Positions 15,547-24,998 of a stretch of 64,000 bases of DNA are shown here, one piece after another; within the stretch, counting starts at the first letter, position 1, and every line of letters starts with the position of its first letter. The notes under the pieces are model-generated. The model ran no database searches and was not told the DNA's origin. It saw nothing but the letters and a program-made list of their open reading frames with translations. The position numbers and the translations under genes are program-made. This stretch comes from Nocardiopsis ganjiahuensis DSM 45031 (GTDB lineage Bacteria > Actinomycetota > Actinomycetes > Streptosporangiales > Streptosporangiaceae). The stretch is taken from contig NZ_ANBA01000003.1 of assembly GCF_000341085.1 (NCBI RefSeq), positions 1 to 64,000 of the forward strand, in the 5' to 3' direction.

Positions 15547-15999
15547 TCAGGGGGTGTTCGGGACGGCCCCGCCCCGCTGCGCCGCGCGGAGGCGGTGGTG
15601 GCGGCTGGTCAGCAGGGCCGGAAGGGCGACCGCGAGGGACATGACGGCCAGGCCCAGGACCCTGCCCCAGAGCGGGTCCTGCAGGATCGGGGCCCCGGTG
15701 AGGGGCAGCAGGACGAAATGAACCAGGTAGAGGGGGACGGACAGCAGGGCGGTCAGCAGGGGGTGGGGCAGGCCGAGCAGCCGCAGCAGGAGCCAGGCCA
15801 GGAGCGGTGCGGCGATCAGCACCATGACCGCCGAGACCAGCGCCGTGCCCCTGGGGGGCCAGAACGTCCTCGTCGGCACCCCGGCTACGAGCACGTGGTA
15901 GCTCCAAGCGAGCAGCAGGGCCAGGATCGCTGCCCCGAACCCGGCCACGAGACCGAGGAGGAGGGCTTGGCGAGAACTCACAGGGGGTGTGTGACTCAT
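15547..15999 (-). CDS. Small integral membrane protein, function unknown
   Basis: 150 residues with four hydrophobic segments (about 12-38, 52-78, 83-104 and 110-135), a short polar N-terminus and an Arg/His-rich C-terminal tail likely to be cytoplasmic. I recognise no family motif. It lies between hen1 and a helical protein gene on the same strand, with 32 bp between its ATG and the stop of the gene before it, so the two may be co-transcribed. Its stop is 43 bp before hen1. No functional inference is justified. Confidence 0.65.
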   Translation of the reverse strand: MSHTPPVSSRQALLLGLVAGFGAAILALLLAWSYHVLVAGVPTRTFWPPRGTALVSAVMVLIAAPLLAWLLLRLLGLPHPLLTALLSVPLYLVHFVLLPLTGAPILQDPLWGRVLGLAVMSLAVALPALLTSRHHRLRAAQRGGAVPNTP

Positions 16000-16031
16000 T
16001 GGTCCAGTCTGGCCGCTCCGGCCCCGGCGTA

Positions 16032-17057
16032 CTACCCGATACCGGATCCGGTACGCGGGTCCACACCCAGTTCGGACATGGCCAGGGCGGCCTCGGTGCG
16101 CGCCGCCCCGAAGAAGGACCACGGGACGTCGCACACGTAGCGGCCGACCGCCCCCAGGTGCCAGCGGGCCAGGTCCTGCTCCCCCGCGCGGTGGAAGGCC
16201 CAGCCGAACAGGTGGTGGGCCTGGACGTCGCGCACGTGCGGGACGGCCGCCGACGCCCACCCCTGTGCGAGTTCGAACAACTCGCGGACCGCGTCTCCGT
16301 GCAGCCGGCCCAGGGCCATGGTGGTGATGAAGGCGCTGTTGCCCTCCCGCTCCAGTCTGCGCTGTTCCCCGCGCAGGTACTCGGCGTGGGCCAGGGCCAG
16401 GACGGACGGCAGCGGGCTGCCCTCGGGCGCGGTGTCGGCCGCGGCGCCCGCGGCGGCGAACATCTCCTCGGCCGAGCCCCCGCGGGTGGGGGCCAGCGAA
16501 CGCACCCGCGTCATGTGCGCGGGGAACAGGTGGGGCGCCCGCGCGCTCGCCTCCTCCCAGGCCCGCTCCCGCTCCTCGCGCTCCCCGAGCCCCATCGCCA
16601 CCGTCTGCAGGGCGGACCAGGGCGCGGCGTCGTCGGGGTTGAGCCGGGCGGACTCCCGCAGCGGGATCCGCGCCTCGTGCAGTGCGGCCTCGAAGGCCTT
16701 GCGGTCGGCCGGGGAGGTACCGGCGCCGCCGGCCGGCAGGGCCACGGCCCGGGCGAGCAGCGTGTGGCCGAGCCACAGCATCGAGTCGGCGGGGTCCGCG
16801 CCCTCCTCCACCAGGGCGGCGATCTCGTCGGGGCGGTCCGCGGCGGCCCGCCCCAGCGCCTCGGCCTGGTAGGCGCGGACCTCGGGATCCTCCCTCGTCT
16901 CCACGAGCAGGGTCGCGCCGGCCTCGACGTCGCCCTCGCGCACCGCCTCGCACCCCGCGCGCAGCAGGGGGTCCGTTCCGTAGGAGGCGGGCACCAGCAC
17001 CGCCTCCAGGTCGGTGCTCTGCGGGCCCCGTCCCGGTCTCCATCCGAATCGCCACAT
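16032..17057 (-). CDS. TPR-like helical protein, function unknown
   Basis: 341 residues, soluble, rich in Ala, Glu and Arg, almost certainly all helical. Segments such as LGHTLLARAVAL, FEAALHEARIPLRESARLNPDDAAPWSAL (read as separate helices) and HHLFGWAFHRAGEQDLARWHL resemble degenerate tetratricopeptide hairpins. No signal peptide or enzyme motif is visible. The ATG at 17057 is chosen because the region upstream reads as Arg/Pro-rich noise. TPR-like proteins usually mediate protein contacts, but no partner is apparent here. Confidence 0.6.
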   Translation of the reverse strand: MWRFGWRPGRGPQSTDLEAVLVPASYGTDPLLRAGCEAVREGDVEAGATLLVETREDPEVRAYQAEALGRAAADRPDEIAALVEEGADPADSMLWLGHTLLARAVALPAGGAGTSPADRKAFEAALHEARIPLRESARLNPDDAAPWSALQTVAMGLGEREERERAWEEASARAPHLFPAHMTRVRSLAPTRGGSAEEMFAAAGAAADTAPEGSPLPSVLALAHAEYLRGEQRRLEREGNSAFITTMALGRLHGDAVRELFELAQGWASAAVPHVRDVQAHHLFGWAFHRAGEQDLARWHLGAVGRYVCDVPWSFFGAARTEAALAMSELGVDPRTGSGIG

Positions 17058-17089
17058 GTGAGCGAGGTTATGGCATCCCGCACGGACCG

Positions 17090-17127
17090 GGACGGGGCGT
17101 GATGGCCCCCGCCACCACGCCCCGTCC
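17090..17127 (-). terminator. Terminator of the TRAP transporter operon
   Basis: A perfect 12-bp stem, GGACGGGGCGTG (17090-17101) with its complement (17116-17127), lies about 22 bp beyond the permease stop on the minus strand. Confidence 0.7.
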
Positions 17128-17148
17128 ACCGGACCCGCCTGTACCGCC

Positions 17149-19335
17149 CTACCCGTGGGCGGCCTGCGGCTGTTCCTCACCGACCGGGGCGACCCGGCCC
17201 CGGGCCCTGTCCCGGCGGTGGTTGACCACCTGGAGGGCGATGAGCACGACGCCCAGGGCCGTCCCGGCGAGGACGAACCAGTCCGGAGCCACGTGGACGG
17301 ACAGCAGGGCCTGGGTCCAACCGGTCCACTCCGGGGCGATGATGACCAGCGCGGCGGCCACGCCCAGGGCGATGCGCTCACCGAGCAGGGTGCGGCGCAG
17401 GAAGTAGCCCTCGATGGCCATGGCCCCGGCGGCCAGCGCCACCGAACCCGTGGCGATCGCGATCACCAGGTCGAGGAGCGGGCCGTCCACCTCCATCAGC
17501 GACGAGTAGGCCATCAGGAGCGGGATCAGGTACAGGCCCTTGGCGAACTTCCAGGAGGACACACCCGAGCGCATCGGTTTGGAGTCGGCGATACCGGCCG
17601 CCGCGAAGGTCGCGAAGGCCACCGGCGGTGTCACGTTGGAGTCCTGGCTGAGCCAGTACACGATCATGTGCGCGACGATGAGCGCCAGACCGAGCTGTTC
17701 CAGAGCCGGACCGGCGAGGATGACCAGCACCACGTAGGCGGCGGTCACCGGCAGGCCGATGCCCAGGATCAGGGAGGCCAGGGCCACCATCAGCAAGGTC
17801 ATGAAGAGGTTGCCCGCGAAGGCGTTCACCAGGACGTCCGAGAAGACCAGGCCCAGCCCGGTGAGCCCGACCATGCCGACGATGATGCCCGCGACGGCGC
17901 ACGCCACCGTCACCGGCAGGGTGCTGCGGGCCGCCATCACGAACACCTCCAGGAAGTCCTTGAGGCTCAGTCGGCTGCCGGCCCGCAGCATGGCCACGAC
18001 CAGCAGAGCGCCGCAGGCGGCCAGACCGGCCTGTGTGGGCGGGACGTAGTTGAGCAGCAGCACGATGAGCAGGATCAGCGGGGCGAGGAAGTGCCAGCCC
18101 GCCCGCATGACGATCGCGAAGACGGGGATCTCGTCCTTCGTCATCGGCCGGATGTTGTTCTTGCGGGCGAGGATGTCCACGAACAGGAACATCAGCCCGA
18201 AGTACATGAGCGCCGGGATGATCGCGACCTTGACGATGTCGGCGTAGGGGATCCCCAGCCGCTCGGCCATCAGGAACGCGCCCGCGCCCATGATCGGCGG
18301 CAGGACCTGACCGCCGGTGGAGGCGGCCGACTCCACCCCCGCGGCGTCGTGCTTCTTGTACCCGACCTTCTTCATCAGCGGGATGGTGAACGGGCCGGTG
18401 GTCACCACGTTGGCGATGGCACTGCCGGACACCGAACCCATCAGGGCGCTGCCCAGGACCGCGCCCTTGGCCGGACCGCCGACCATGCGCCCGGTGAGGA
18501 CGTAGGCCAGACCGATGAAGAAGTTGCCGCCGCCGGTCTTGGTCAGCAGCGCGCCGAACAGGATGAACACGAACACGAACGTGACGACCACGCCGAGCGT
18601 CAGCCCGTAGATGCCGTCGTTGCCCAGGTAGGAGTGGGTGGAGATGCGCTGGATGGTGGCCCCGGAGTGCCCGAACTGGCCGGGGATCAGCGGGCCGATC
18701 CAGGCGTAGTAGAGGAACCCGGACACCAGGACGACCATGACCAGGCCCACCGCGCGCCGGGTGGCCTCCAACAGGACCACGATGGCGACGGCGCCCATGA
18801 TCCAGTCAAGGTCGGTGTAGGCACCCGCGCGACGCGCCAGTTCGGTCTGGAAGACGATCGGGTAGAGGCTGACCACGACGGTCGCGACGACCATGACCAG
18901 GTCGAGGACGACCCCCGGAACGAAGGCGAGCGGGCTGCCGCCGAACCTGGCCCTCTTGAACGGCGGCATGACGGCGAAGACCATCAGCATCACCAGCATG
19001 AGGTGGAGGAGGCGCTGCTGGCGGGCGTCCAGATCGGAGGTCAGGGCGACGTAGAGCTGGAACGCGGTCAGTGCGATGCCCAGGGCGAGGACGATCCCGC
19101 CCATGACCAGGCCGACCCGGCCCTCGCCCCAGCGCTCGGCGGCGATCCGGCGCCAGAACGGCGGGGCGTCCGCGCCGAGCCCGTCGATGTCCGGTAGCGC
19201 GTCGGCGGAGGTGCCGCCCCGGCCGAAGCCGATCTCCGGAGATTCGCCGGCGCCGGCCTTGTCGTCGTGCGCGGCCCTCTCCGGTTCCTCCGGTGGCGGG
19301 GACGTGTCGCCCCGCACCTGTGGGGTCTCAGCCAT
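17149..19335 (-). CDS. TRAP transporter fused permease (4TM/12TM, TAXI type)
   Basis: 728 residues with a hydrophilic N-terminal extension of about 65 residues and then some 18 membrane segments. The small DctQ-like and large DctM-like subunits are fused, as is usual in TAXI-TRAP systems. Conserved stretches include GGQVLPPIMGAGAFLMAE and ILGIGLPVTAAYVV, which form the two inverted helical hairpins of the transport core. It imports organic acids or similar solutes using an ion gradient; the substrate is not predictable. The ATG at 19335 has GAGGAAG upstream. It is downstream of the DUF1850 and TAXI genes on the same strand. Confidence 0.9.
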   Translation of the reverse strand: MAETPQVRGDTSPPPEEPERAAHDDKAGAGESPEIGFGRGGTSADALPDIDGLGADAPPFWRRIAAERWGEGRVGLVMGGIVLALGIALTAFQLYVALTSDLDARQQRLLHLMLVMLMVFAVMPPFKRARFGGSPLAFVPGVVLDLVMVVATVVVSLYPIVFQTELARRAGAYTDLDWIMGAVAIVVLLEATRRAVGLVMVVLVSGFLYYAWIGPLIPGQFGHSGATIQRISTHSYLGNDGIYGLTLGVVVTFVFVFILFGALLTKTGGGNFFIGLAYVLTGRMVGGPAKGAVLGSALMGSVSGSAIANVVTTGPFTIPLMKKVGYKKHDAAGVESAASTGGQVLPPIMGAGAFLMAERLGIPYADIVKVAIIPALMYFGLMFLFVDILARKNNIRPMTKDEIPVFAIVMRAGWHFLAPLILLIVLLLNYVPPTQAGLAACGALLVVAMLRAGSRLSLKDFLEVFVMAARSTLPVTVACAVAGIIVGMVGLTGLGLVFSDVLVNAFAGNLFMTLLMVALASLILGIGLPVTAAYVVLVILAGPALEQLGLALIVAHMIVYWLSQDSNVTPPVAFATFAAAGIADSKPMRSGVSSWKFAKGLYLIPLLMAYSSLMEVDGPLLDLVIAIATGSVALAAGAMAIEGYFLRRTLLGERIALGVAAALVIIAPEWTGWTQALLSVHVAPDWFVLAGTALGVVLIALQVVNHRRDRARGRVAPVGEEQPQAAHG

Positions 19336-19408
19336 GTTCTTCCTCGGGTTCAGCTGGGTGGGGCCGCGCGGGGCGTACGAGGACGGGGTCCGCGCGGCGG
19401 AGGGTGGT

Positions 19409-19984
19409 TCAGGTGGGGGGTCGTTCGTCGCAGTGCGGCTGCGGGTCCCCGCCGAACAGCAGGTGGAGGGTGGAGATCCGGACGGGTTCGACGACCACCC
19501 GACGGGAGGTGAGGCACGGGGAGAGCCGTACCTCTGCGTCGGGTGTGCGCAGCCGGTGGTCGACGGAGGCCGCGCCCACACGGATCGCGACCTCCGGTCC
19601 GATGTCGCGGTTCATGTCCTCGATGACCCACCACTCGCCGTCGGCGCGACCGGTCCCCTCGCCGGGGATCTGGCCCATGCCCGCGCCGAACTGGCGTAGA
19701 CGGGTGGATTCCGCGACCAGCTCGCCGTCGCGGACCCCGATGTTCTCCTCGATCGGCAGGTGGTCGATCGAGTGCACGTAGGAGATGGTGAACTGTTCGC
19801 CCGCGGCCAGCGGCAGGTGGCCCATCCGGTCGTCGTCGACGGTCAGGCGCAGCCCCGGCCACAGCGGTAGCAGCGCCCCGACGGCCAGGGCGGCGGCCAG
19901 GGCCGCGCCGGTCCACCGGAGCGCGGAGATCCGCGGACGCCGGCGCCCGGCGTCCGCGGATCGTCCCACCGTGGTCTGATCCAT
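19409..19984 (-). CDS. DUF1850 membrane-anchored protein of a TAXI-TRAP system
   Basis: 191 residues with one N-terminal membrane segment (about 24-42) and an outward domain. The motif FTISYVHSIDHLPIEE, with later conserved Gly and Trp, is typical of DUF1850, which is found almost only beside TAXI-TRAP transporters. Its function is unknown; an accessory role in solute handling is the usual guess. It starts 13 bp after the TAXI gene stop and ends 73 bp before the permease start. Confidence 0.8.
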   Translation of the reverse strand: MDQTTVGRSADAGRRRPRISALRWTGAALAAALAVGALLPLWPGLRLTVDDDRMGHLPLAAGEQFTISYVHSIDHLPIEENIGVRDGELVAESTRLRQFGAGMGQIPGEGTGRADGEWWVIEDMNRDIGPEVAIRVGAASVDHRLRTPDAEVRLSPCLTSRRVVVEPVRISTLHLLFGGDPQPHCDERPPT

Positions 19985-19997
19985 CGGTGTGCGGGCC

Positions 19998-21053
19998 CTA
20001 CTCGTCGGACTCGTCGGAGCCGCTGCCCTCGGGGAGCAGGTCGGCCGGGATGTCGACGCCCTGCTCCTCGTAGAAGCGGACGGCGCCCGGGTGGACGGGC
20101 ACCGGGCTGTTCTCGATGGTCTCCGGGACCAGGTACTCCTCGCCCGGGGCGTACACGCCGACGACCTCGTCGATGTGCTCGAACATGGCCTTGGTGATCT
20201 CGTAGGCCTGGTCCTCGTTGAAGGTGCCGGGCACGACCAGGGCGTTCCACACGGCGATGGTCGACACGTCGTCGTCGACGCCGGGGTAGGTGCCGCCCGG
20301 GATCACGTGCTCGGTGTAGCCGCCGTAGCCGCTGACGATCACGTCCCGCTCGTCGTCGCACATCTCGATGAGCGCGATGTCCTCGGTGGTGCCGAGCTCG
20401 GTGATGCCCGAGTGGCCCTCGCCGACGACCCAGGAACCGGCGTCGAGCTGGTTGTTGGTCAGGGCGTTGGCGGTCTCGGCGTAACCCAGCTGCTGGAGCT
20501 CGAGTTCGGTGGAGGCGATCTCCAGGGACTCGAAGACCTGGTTGGTGGTGGCCTCGTTGCCGCTGCCGATGTCGCCGACGGAGTAGCGGGTGCCCACCAC
20601 GTCGGAGAAGCACTCGAAGCCCTCGGACTCGGCGATGTCCTGGAGGGTGACGGCGTGGAAGACGTTGGGGTACAGGACCGCGAGCGAGTAGGTCTCGACC
20701 GGGTCGCCCTCGAAGTCGGCGGTACCGGTGAAGCCCTGGTCGGCGGCGTCGCCCTGGACGATCGCCAGGTGGCCGTCGCCCGAGCCGAGCAGGCGGATGT
20801 TCTCCACCGAGGCGCCGGTGGCCTCGACCGAGGCGGACTGACCCTCGAGGTTGTCACCGATGATGGTGCGCAGGGCGCCGCCGATCGGGTAGTAGACACC
20901 GGTGGTGCCGCCGGTGACGATGCTGAGGTTGTTCTCGACCTCGCCGCCCCCGAGACCGATGTCTTCGGCGGCCTGCTCAGCGGGCTGCGCGCAGGCGGCC
21001 AGCAGGAGAACGCCGGCGGGGATGGCGGCCAGAGACAGCTTTGAGCGTCGCAT
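19998..21053 (-). CDS. TAXI family TRAP solute-binding lipoprotein
   Basis: 351 residues. The lipoprotein signal has lipobox LAAC with Cys21. The TAXI domain starts LSIVTGGTTGVYYPIGGALR, with EATGASVENIRLLGSGDG following. It captures the substrate outside the membrane and hands it to the fused permease two genes downstream. The C-terminus is acidic (ESDE repeats). A related protein is encoded divergently at 21278, so this locus has two solute-binding proteins for one permease. Confidence 0.9.
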   Translation of the reverse strand: MRRSKLSLAAIPAGVLLLAACAQPAEQAAEDIGLGGGEVENNLSIVTGGTTGVYYPIGGALRTIIGDNLEGQSASVEATGASVENIRLLGSGDGHLAIVQGDAADQGFTGTADFEGDPVETYSLAVLYPNVFHAVTLQDIAESEGFECFSDVVGTRYSVGDIGSGNEATTNQVFESLEIASTELELQQLGYAETANALTNNQLDAGSWVVGEGHSGITELGTTEDIALIEMCDDERDVIVSGYGGYTEHVIPGGTYPGVDDDVSTIAVWNALVVPGTFNEDQAYEITKAMFEHIDEVVGVYAPGEEYLVPETIENSPVPVHPGAVRFYEEQGVDIPADLLPEGSGSDESDE

Positions 21054-21277
21054 GGTCGTGGGGGTCCTCTCGGGGTGCTTCGGGGTCAGGGGAGGTGGGA
21101 GTCGGGTGTACCCGCTGGTCGCGGCCCCGGGCCCGGGGTTCGGTCCGGCCGGGCACAGCCGTGGCGCTCACCCCTGTCGTTGTGAGCAACGTAACGGTCA
21201 CCTCGGTGAAACCCGTAACCCCGCGGAGCGGATTTGAGCCTCTTCTGAGGTTCCGTACGCGTTGGTATCGTTTGGCC

Positions 21278-22315
21278 ATGGCGTGGTCCACCCCTCATCG
21301 TCTCTGGGCCGTCACACGGACCCTGGCCGCCGGCTCCCTCGCCGTCGCAGTACTCACCTGGGCGTACCCCCCGCACCCGGCCCCGCTCCGGCTGTCCATC
21401 GGCACCGGTGGCGCGGGCGGGGTCTACCACGTCTACGGCGCGGGCCTGGCGGAGGTCACCGGGGCCAGGCAGGACACCGAGATCACCGCCCTGACCACCG
21501 CCGCCAGCGTGGAGAACAACCTGCTGGTCGCCGACGGTTCGCTGGACGCCGCCTTCACCCTCGCCGACGTGGCCGCCCTGGCCGTCAGCGGTGAGGAGCC
21601 CTTCGACCGGCCCCTGCCGGTCTCGGCCGTCGCCCGCCTCTACGACAACCACGCCCATGTCGTGGTGCGGGCGGACTCCCCCTACGAGAAGGTCTCCGAC
21701 CTCGCCGGGGGCACGGTCTCGGTGGGCGCGATGGGTTCGGGCACCGAGATGATGGCCGACCGGCTCCTGGACCTCTCCGGGTTGGAGGAGGTCCCCGCGA
21801 GTGAGGGCCCCGGTGCGAACCCCGCGGGGGTGGTGCGGCTCCAGCTGTCCATCGGCAACTCGGCGCTGGCGCTGGAGAACGAGCGCATCGACGCGTTCTT
21901 CTGGTCCGGCGGCCTGCCGACGCAGGCGGTCGGGGACCTTGCCGAGCGGGTCCCGATCCGGCTGTTGGACCTGGCCGACCACGTCCCCGACCTGGTCGAC
22001 GCGTACGGGGAGTACTTCTCGGAACTCCCCGTCCCGGCCGGGACCTACGAGGGCGTCCCGGCGGTGCGCACGATCGGGGTGCCGAGCCTGCTGGTGGTCA
22101 ACACCCGGATGTCCGAGGGCCGGGCCGAGGAGTTCACCCGGCTGCTCTTCGAGTCCCAGGCCGACCTGGTCGACATCCACCCGGTGGCCCTGCACCTGCA
22201 CCCGCGTTCGGCGATCGCCACCCTGCCGGTGCCCCTGCATCCGGGTGCCGCCGACTACTACCGGTCGGTCAAGTACGCCTACGACGAGCCGGCCGCCGAC
22301 CCGGGGCCGCCCTGA
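21278..22315 (+). CDS. Second TAXI family solute-binding protein
   Basis: 345 residues, a paralogue of the product at 19998: LSIGTGGAGGVYHVYGAGLAE corresponds to its GTGG motif, and TTAASVENNLLVADG to its second motif. The N-terminal hydrophobic segment (about 13-30) has no lipobox cysteine, so the protein is secreted or membrane-tethered rather than a lipoprotein. No Shine-Dalgarno sequence precedes the ATG. A TATCGT at 21266-21271 ends 6 bases before it, which suits a leaderless transcript. It is divergent from the TRAP operon across 224 bp. It may sense or bind a second ligand for the same permease. Confidence 0.83.
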   Translation: MAWSTPHRLWAVTRTLAAGSLAVAVLTWAYPPHPAPLRLSIGTGGAGGVYHVYGAGLAEVTGARQDTEITALTTAASVENNLLVADGSLDAAFTLADVAALAVSGEEPFDRPLPVSAVARLYDNHAHVVVRADSPYEKVSDLAGGTVSVGAMGSGTEMMADRLLDLSGLEEVPASEGPGANPAGVVRLQLSIGNSALALENERIDAFFWSGGLPTQAVGDLAERVPIRLLDLADHVPDLVDAYGEYFSELPVPAGTYEGVPAVRTIGVPSLLVVNTRMSEGRAEEFTRLLFESQADLVDIHPVALHLHPRSAIATLPVPLHPGAADYYRSVKYAYDEPAADPGPP

Positions 22316-22326
22316 CCCGGACACGG

Positions 22327-22385
22327 CGGGGGCCCGGCAGGGCACCCCGGCACCCGTGTGCCGTGAGCGCCCCGCCGGGCCCCCG
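22327..22385. terminator. Convergent terminator between TAXI and MMPL genes
   Basis: Arms of 17 bp (22327-22343 with 22369-22385, one mismatch) lie between convergent genes. The loop contains a smaller hairpin. Confidence 0.65.
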
Positions 22386-22423
22386 GTGTTCGTCCGGTCG
22401 GCGTCGGCCGACGGCCGCTCCGG

Positions 22424-24961
22424 TCAGCTCCGACCGGAGGTGACGTCGGGCCACGGGACGGTCTCCCGCGCGTCCGCGGCGGGCTCCTCCGCGGCGGTGG
22501 CGGCCCCGGTGTGGGCGCGCTCCAGCTTCGCGCCCTCGACGTCGATGTCGGGCAGGATCCGGTCCAGCCACTTGGGCAGCCACCAGGCGCCGTCCCCCGC
22601 CAGGTGCATCACGGCGGGGACGAGCAGCATGCGGACCATGAACGCGTCGAGCAGGACACCGAAGGCGAGCGCGAAGCCGATCGAGCTGATCATCGTCATC
22701 TCGGAGAAGATGAACCCGCCGAACACCGAGATCATGATGATCGCGGCGGCGGTGACCACCGAGCGCCCGGCCCGGAAGCCCTTCATCACGGCGAGCCGGG
22801 CGGGGGCGCCGTGCACGTAGGCCTCGCGCATGCCGGTGCCGATGAAGAGCATGTAGTCCATGGCCAGGCCGAACAGGATGCCGACCAGGATCGTGGGCAG
22901 GAAGCTCAGCACCGGGCCCGGGTTCCCCATCCCGAGGAGACCGCTGAACCAGCCCCACTGGTAGACGGCGACCACACCGCCGAGGGCGGCGAAGTAGGAC
23001 AGGATGAATCCGAGCGTGGCCACGACCGGCACGAAGATCGACCGGAACACCAGCAGCAGGATGACCAGGGCCAGGCCCACCACCACCGTCAGGTAGGTCG
23101 GCAGGGCGCTGGCGATCTGCTCGGAGATGTCGATGTTGCCGCTGGCCATACCGGCGACGCCGAGCGGGGGCTCGCCCTGGACGGGCTCCATGGCGCGCAG
23201 GGTGTGCACGAGTTCCTCGGTGGACTCGCTGGAGGGGCCCTCCACGGGCTTGACCTGGAAGATGGCCAGGGTTCCGTCGTCGGAGACACCGATGGGCGCG
23301 ACGGCGTCGACGTCCTCCAGCGCGTAGATCGCGTCGGCGACCTCGTACTGGTACTGCTCGGCGTTGTCCTGGGCCTCTTCGTCGCTGGGGCCGCCGGGGA
23401 TGTCGGCGGTGACCAGGAGCGGGCCGTTCTGCCCCTCACCGAACTGGTCGGTGATGGTGGTGTAGGCGGCGTACTGGGTGGACTCGACCGGCTGTGAGGA
23501 ACCGTCCGGCAGCCCCTGGCGCAGGTCGAGCGCGGGCAGGGCGACGACCCCGAGGACGATGACGGCGACGGCGGCCCGCACGAGGGCCCGGCCGTTGCCC
23601 ATCGGCTCGACCTCGGCCTGCTTCCCGGGCGCCTGTCCGCCGGCGGAGGCGGTCCCACCGGCGGGGGCGCCGTCGGCGCTGTCCAGGCGGGCGCGTTCGC
23701 GCTTGGACAGGATGCGCATGCCCACGAGTCCCAGCAGGGCCGGGATGAGGGTCACCGCGATGAACACGGCGATGGCGATGGCGACGGCGCCGACGCTGCC
23801 CATGAGGCCGAGGAACCCGATACCGGTCAGGTTCAGGCCCAGGAGGGCGATGAGCACGGTGGCACCCGCGAACACCACGGCGTTGCCGGCCGTCCCGTTG
23901 GCCAGGCCCACCGACTCGTTGAGGGCGACGCCCTCCTTGAGCTGGCGGCGGTGCCGGTTGACGATGAACAGGGCGTAGTCGATACCCACGGCCAGGCCGA
24001 GCATGAGGCCCAGGATGGGGGTGATGTCGGCGATCGCGAGGACGCCGGACAGGGACATGGTGATCAGGGTGGCGATGCCCACGCCGACGAGGGCGGTGAG
24101 GATCGGCAGTCCGGCTCCGATGAGGGTGCCGAGCATGACCAGCAGGACGACGCCGGCGACGACGACGCCGATCACCTCGGCCTTGCTGACCAGGCTGGGC
24201 AGCTCCATGGCGATGTCGTCGGCGAAGTCGACGGTGGTGCCGGGCACCGGGTTGTCCTCGAAGACCGAGATGACGGCGTCGCGGGTCTCCTGGGCGACCT
24301 CCTCCTGTGCCTCGGTGAAGGTGACCATCACCAGGGCCGTCGATCCGTCCTCGGAGAGGGTGCCGACCCCGGAGGCCATCTCCAGCATGGCCTCGCCCTG
24401 TTCGAGCTGCTCCTCCTCGGCCTCCAGGGTCTCCAGGCCCGCGTCGATCTCGGCCTGCTGGGCGTCGAGGCCCTCCTCCATCTGGTCGAGCATCCCGGCG
24501 GCCTCGGCCTGGGCGCGGCCCTCGTCCAGCTGGTCCTGACCGGACTCGAGCTCGGCGCGGGCGTCGTCCATCTGCTCGCGCCCGTCCTCGATGAGGCCGG
24601 TCTCCTCGTCGAGCTGTTCCTGGGTGGCGAACGGGTCGACGGTGTCCTCGACCCCGTCGACCTCGGAGGCCTCCTCGACGAGCCCGGCGATGGCCTCCCG
24701 TTGTTCGTCGGTGAAGGCGGCGCCGTCCTCGGTCTGCAGGACGATGGTGCCGTTACCGCCGCCCATGCCGTCGAACTCGGTCTTGAGGCGCTGGTTCACC
24801 TCGTCGGTGGCGGTGCCGGGGATGGAGAAGCCGTCCTCCAGCTCTCCGGAGAAGAGGAAGAAGGCGCTGCCGGCTGCCACCAGCAGGGCCAGCCAGATCG
24901 CGATCACGGTGCGGGCGCGCCGTGCTGAGGCACGCCCGAGTCTGTAGAGAAGTTCAGCCAT
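22424..24961 (-). CDS. MMPL/RND family transporter
   Basis: 845 residues with 12 predicted membrane helices in two halves, each with a large outer loop. The membrane-core motifs GLAVGIDYALFIVNRHR and LFGLAMDYMLFIGTGMRE carry the conserved Asp pair of MMPL proton relays. The first outer loop holds a long Glu/Gln-rich coiled coil (about 120-195). The family exports lipids, drugs or metabolites in actinobacteria. The gene follows a TetR regulator by 37 bp on the same strand, the common layout of a self-regulated efflux pair. The ATG at 24961 is followed by a typical positively charged start. Confidence 0.92.
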   Translation of the reverse strand: MAELLYRLGRASARRARTVIAIWLALLVAAGSAFFLFSGELEDGFSIPGTATDEVNQRLKTEFDGMGGGNGTIVLQTEDGAAFTDEQREAIAGLVEEASEVDGVEDTVDPFATQEQLDEETGLIEDGREQMDDARAELESGQDQLDEGRAQAEAAGMLDQMEEGLDAQQAEIDAGLETLEAEEEQLEQGEAMLEMASGVGTLSEDGSTALVMVTFTEAQEEVAQETRDAVISVFEDNPVPGTTVDFADDIAMELPSLVSKAEVIGVVVAGVVLLVMLGTLIGAGLPILTALVGVGIATLITMSLSGVLAIADITPILGLMLGLAVGIDYALFIVNRHRRQLKEGVALNESVGLANGTAGNAVVFAGATVLIALLGLNLTGIGFLGLMGSVGAVAIAIAVFIAVTLIPALLGLVGMRILSKRERARLDSADGAPAGGTASAGGQAPGKQAEVEPMGNGRALVRAAVAVIVLGVVALPALDLRQGLPDGSSQPVESTQYAAYTTITDQFGEGQNGPLLVTADIPGGPSDEEAQDNAEQYQYEVADAIYALEDVDAVAPIGVSDDGTLAIFQVKPVEGPSSESTEELVHTLRAMEPVQGEPPLGVAGMASGNIDISEQIASALPTYLTVVVGLALVILLLVFRSIFVPVVATLGFILSYFAALGGVVAVYQWGWFSGLLGMGNPGPVLSFLPTILVGILFGLAMDYMLFIGTGMREAYVHGAPARLAVMKGFRAGRSVVTAAAIIMISVFGGFIFSEMTMISSIGFALAFGVLLDAFMVRMLLVPAVMHLAGDGAWWLPKWLDRILPDIDVEGAKLERAHTGAATAAEEPAADARETVPWPDVTSGRS

Positions 24962-24998
24962 GGTTCTTCCGCAGGAGAGATGGGTGTGGCGGATGTGC

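Noticed and set aside
16040-16053. 14-bp palindrome TACCGGATCCGGTA
   Set aside because: It lies within the last codons of the helical protein gene and is not flanked by terminator features.
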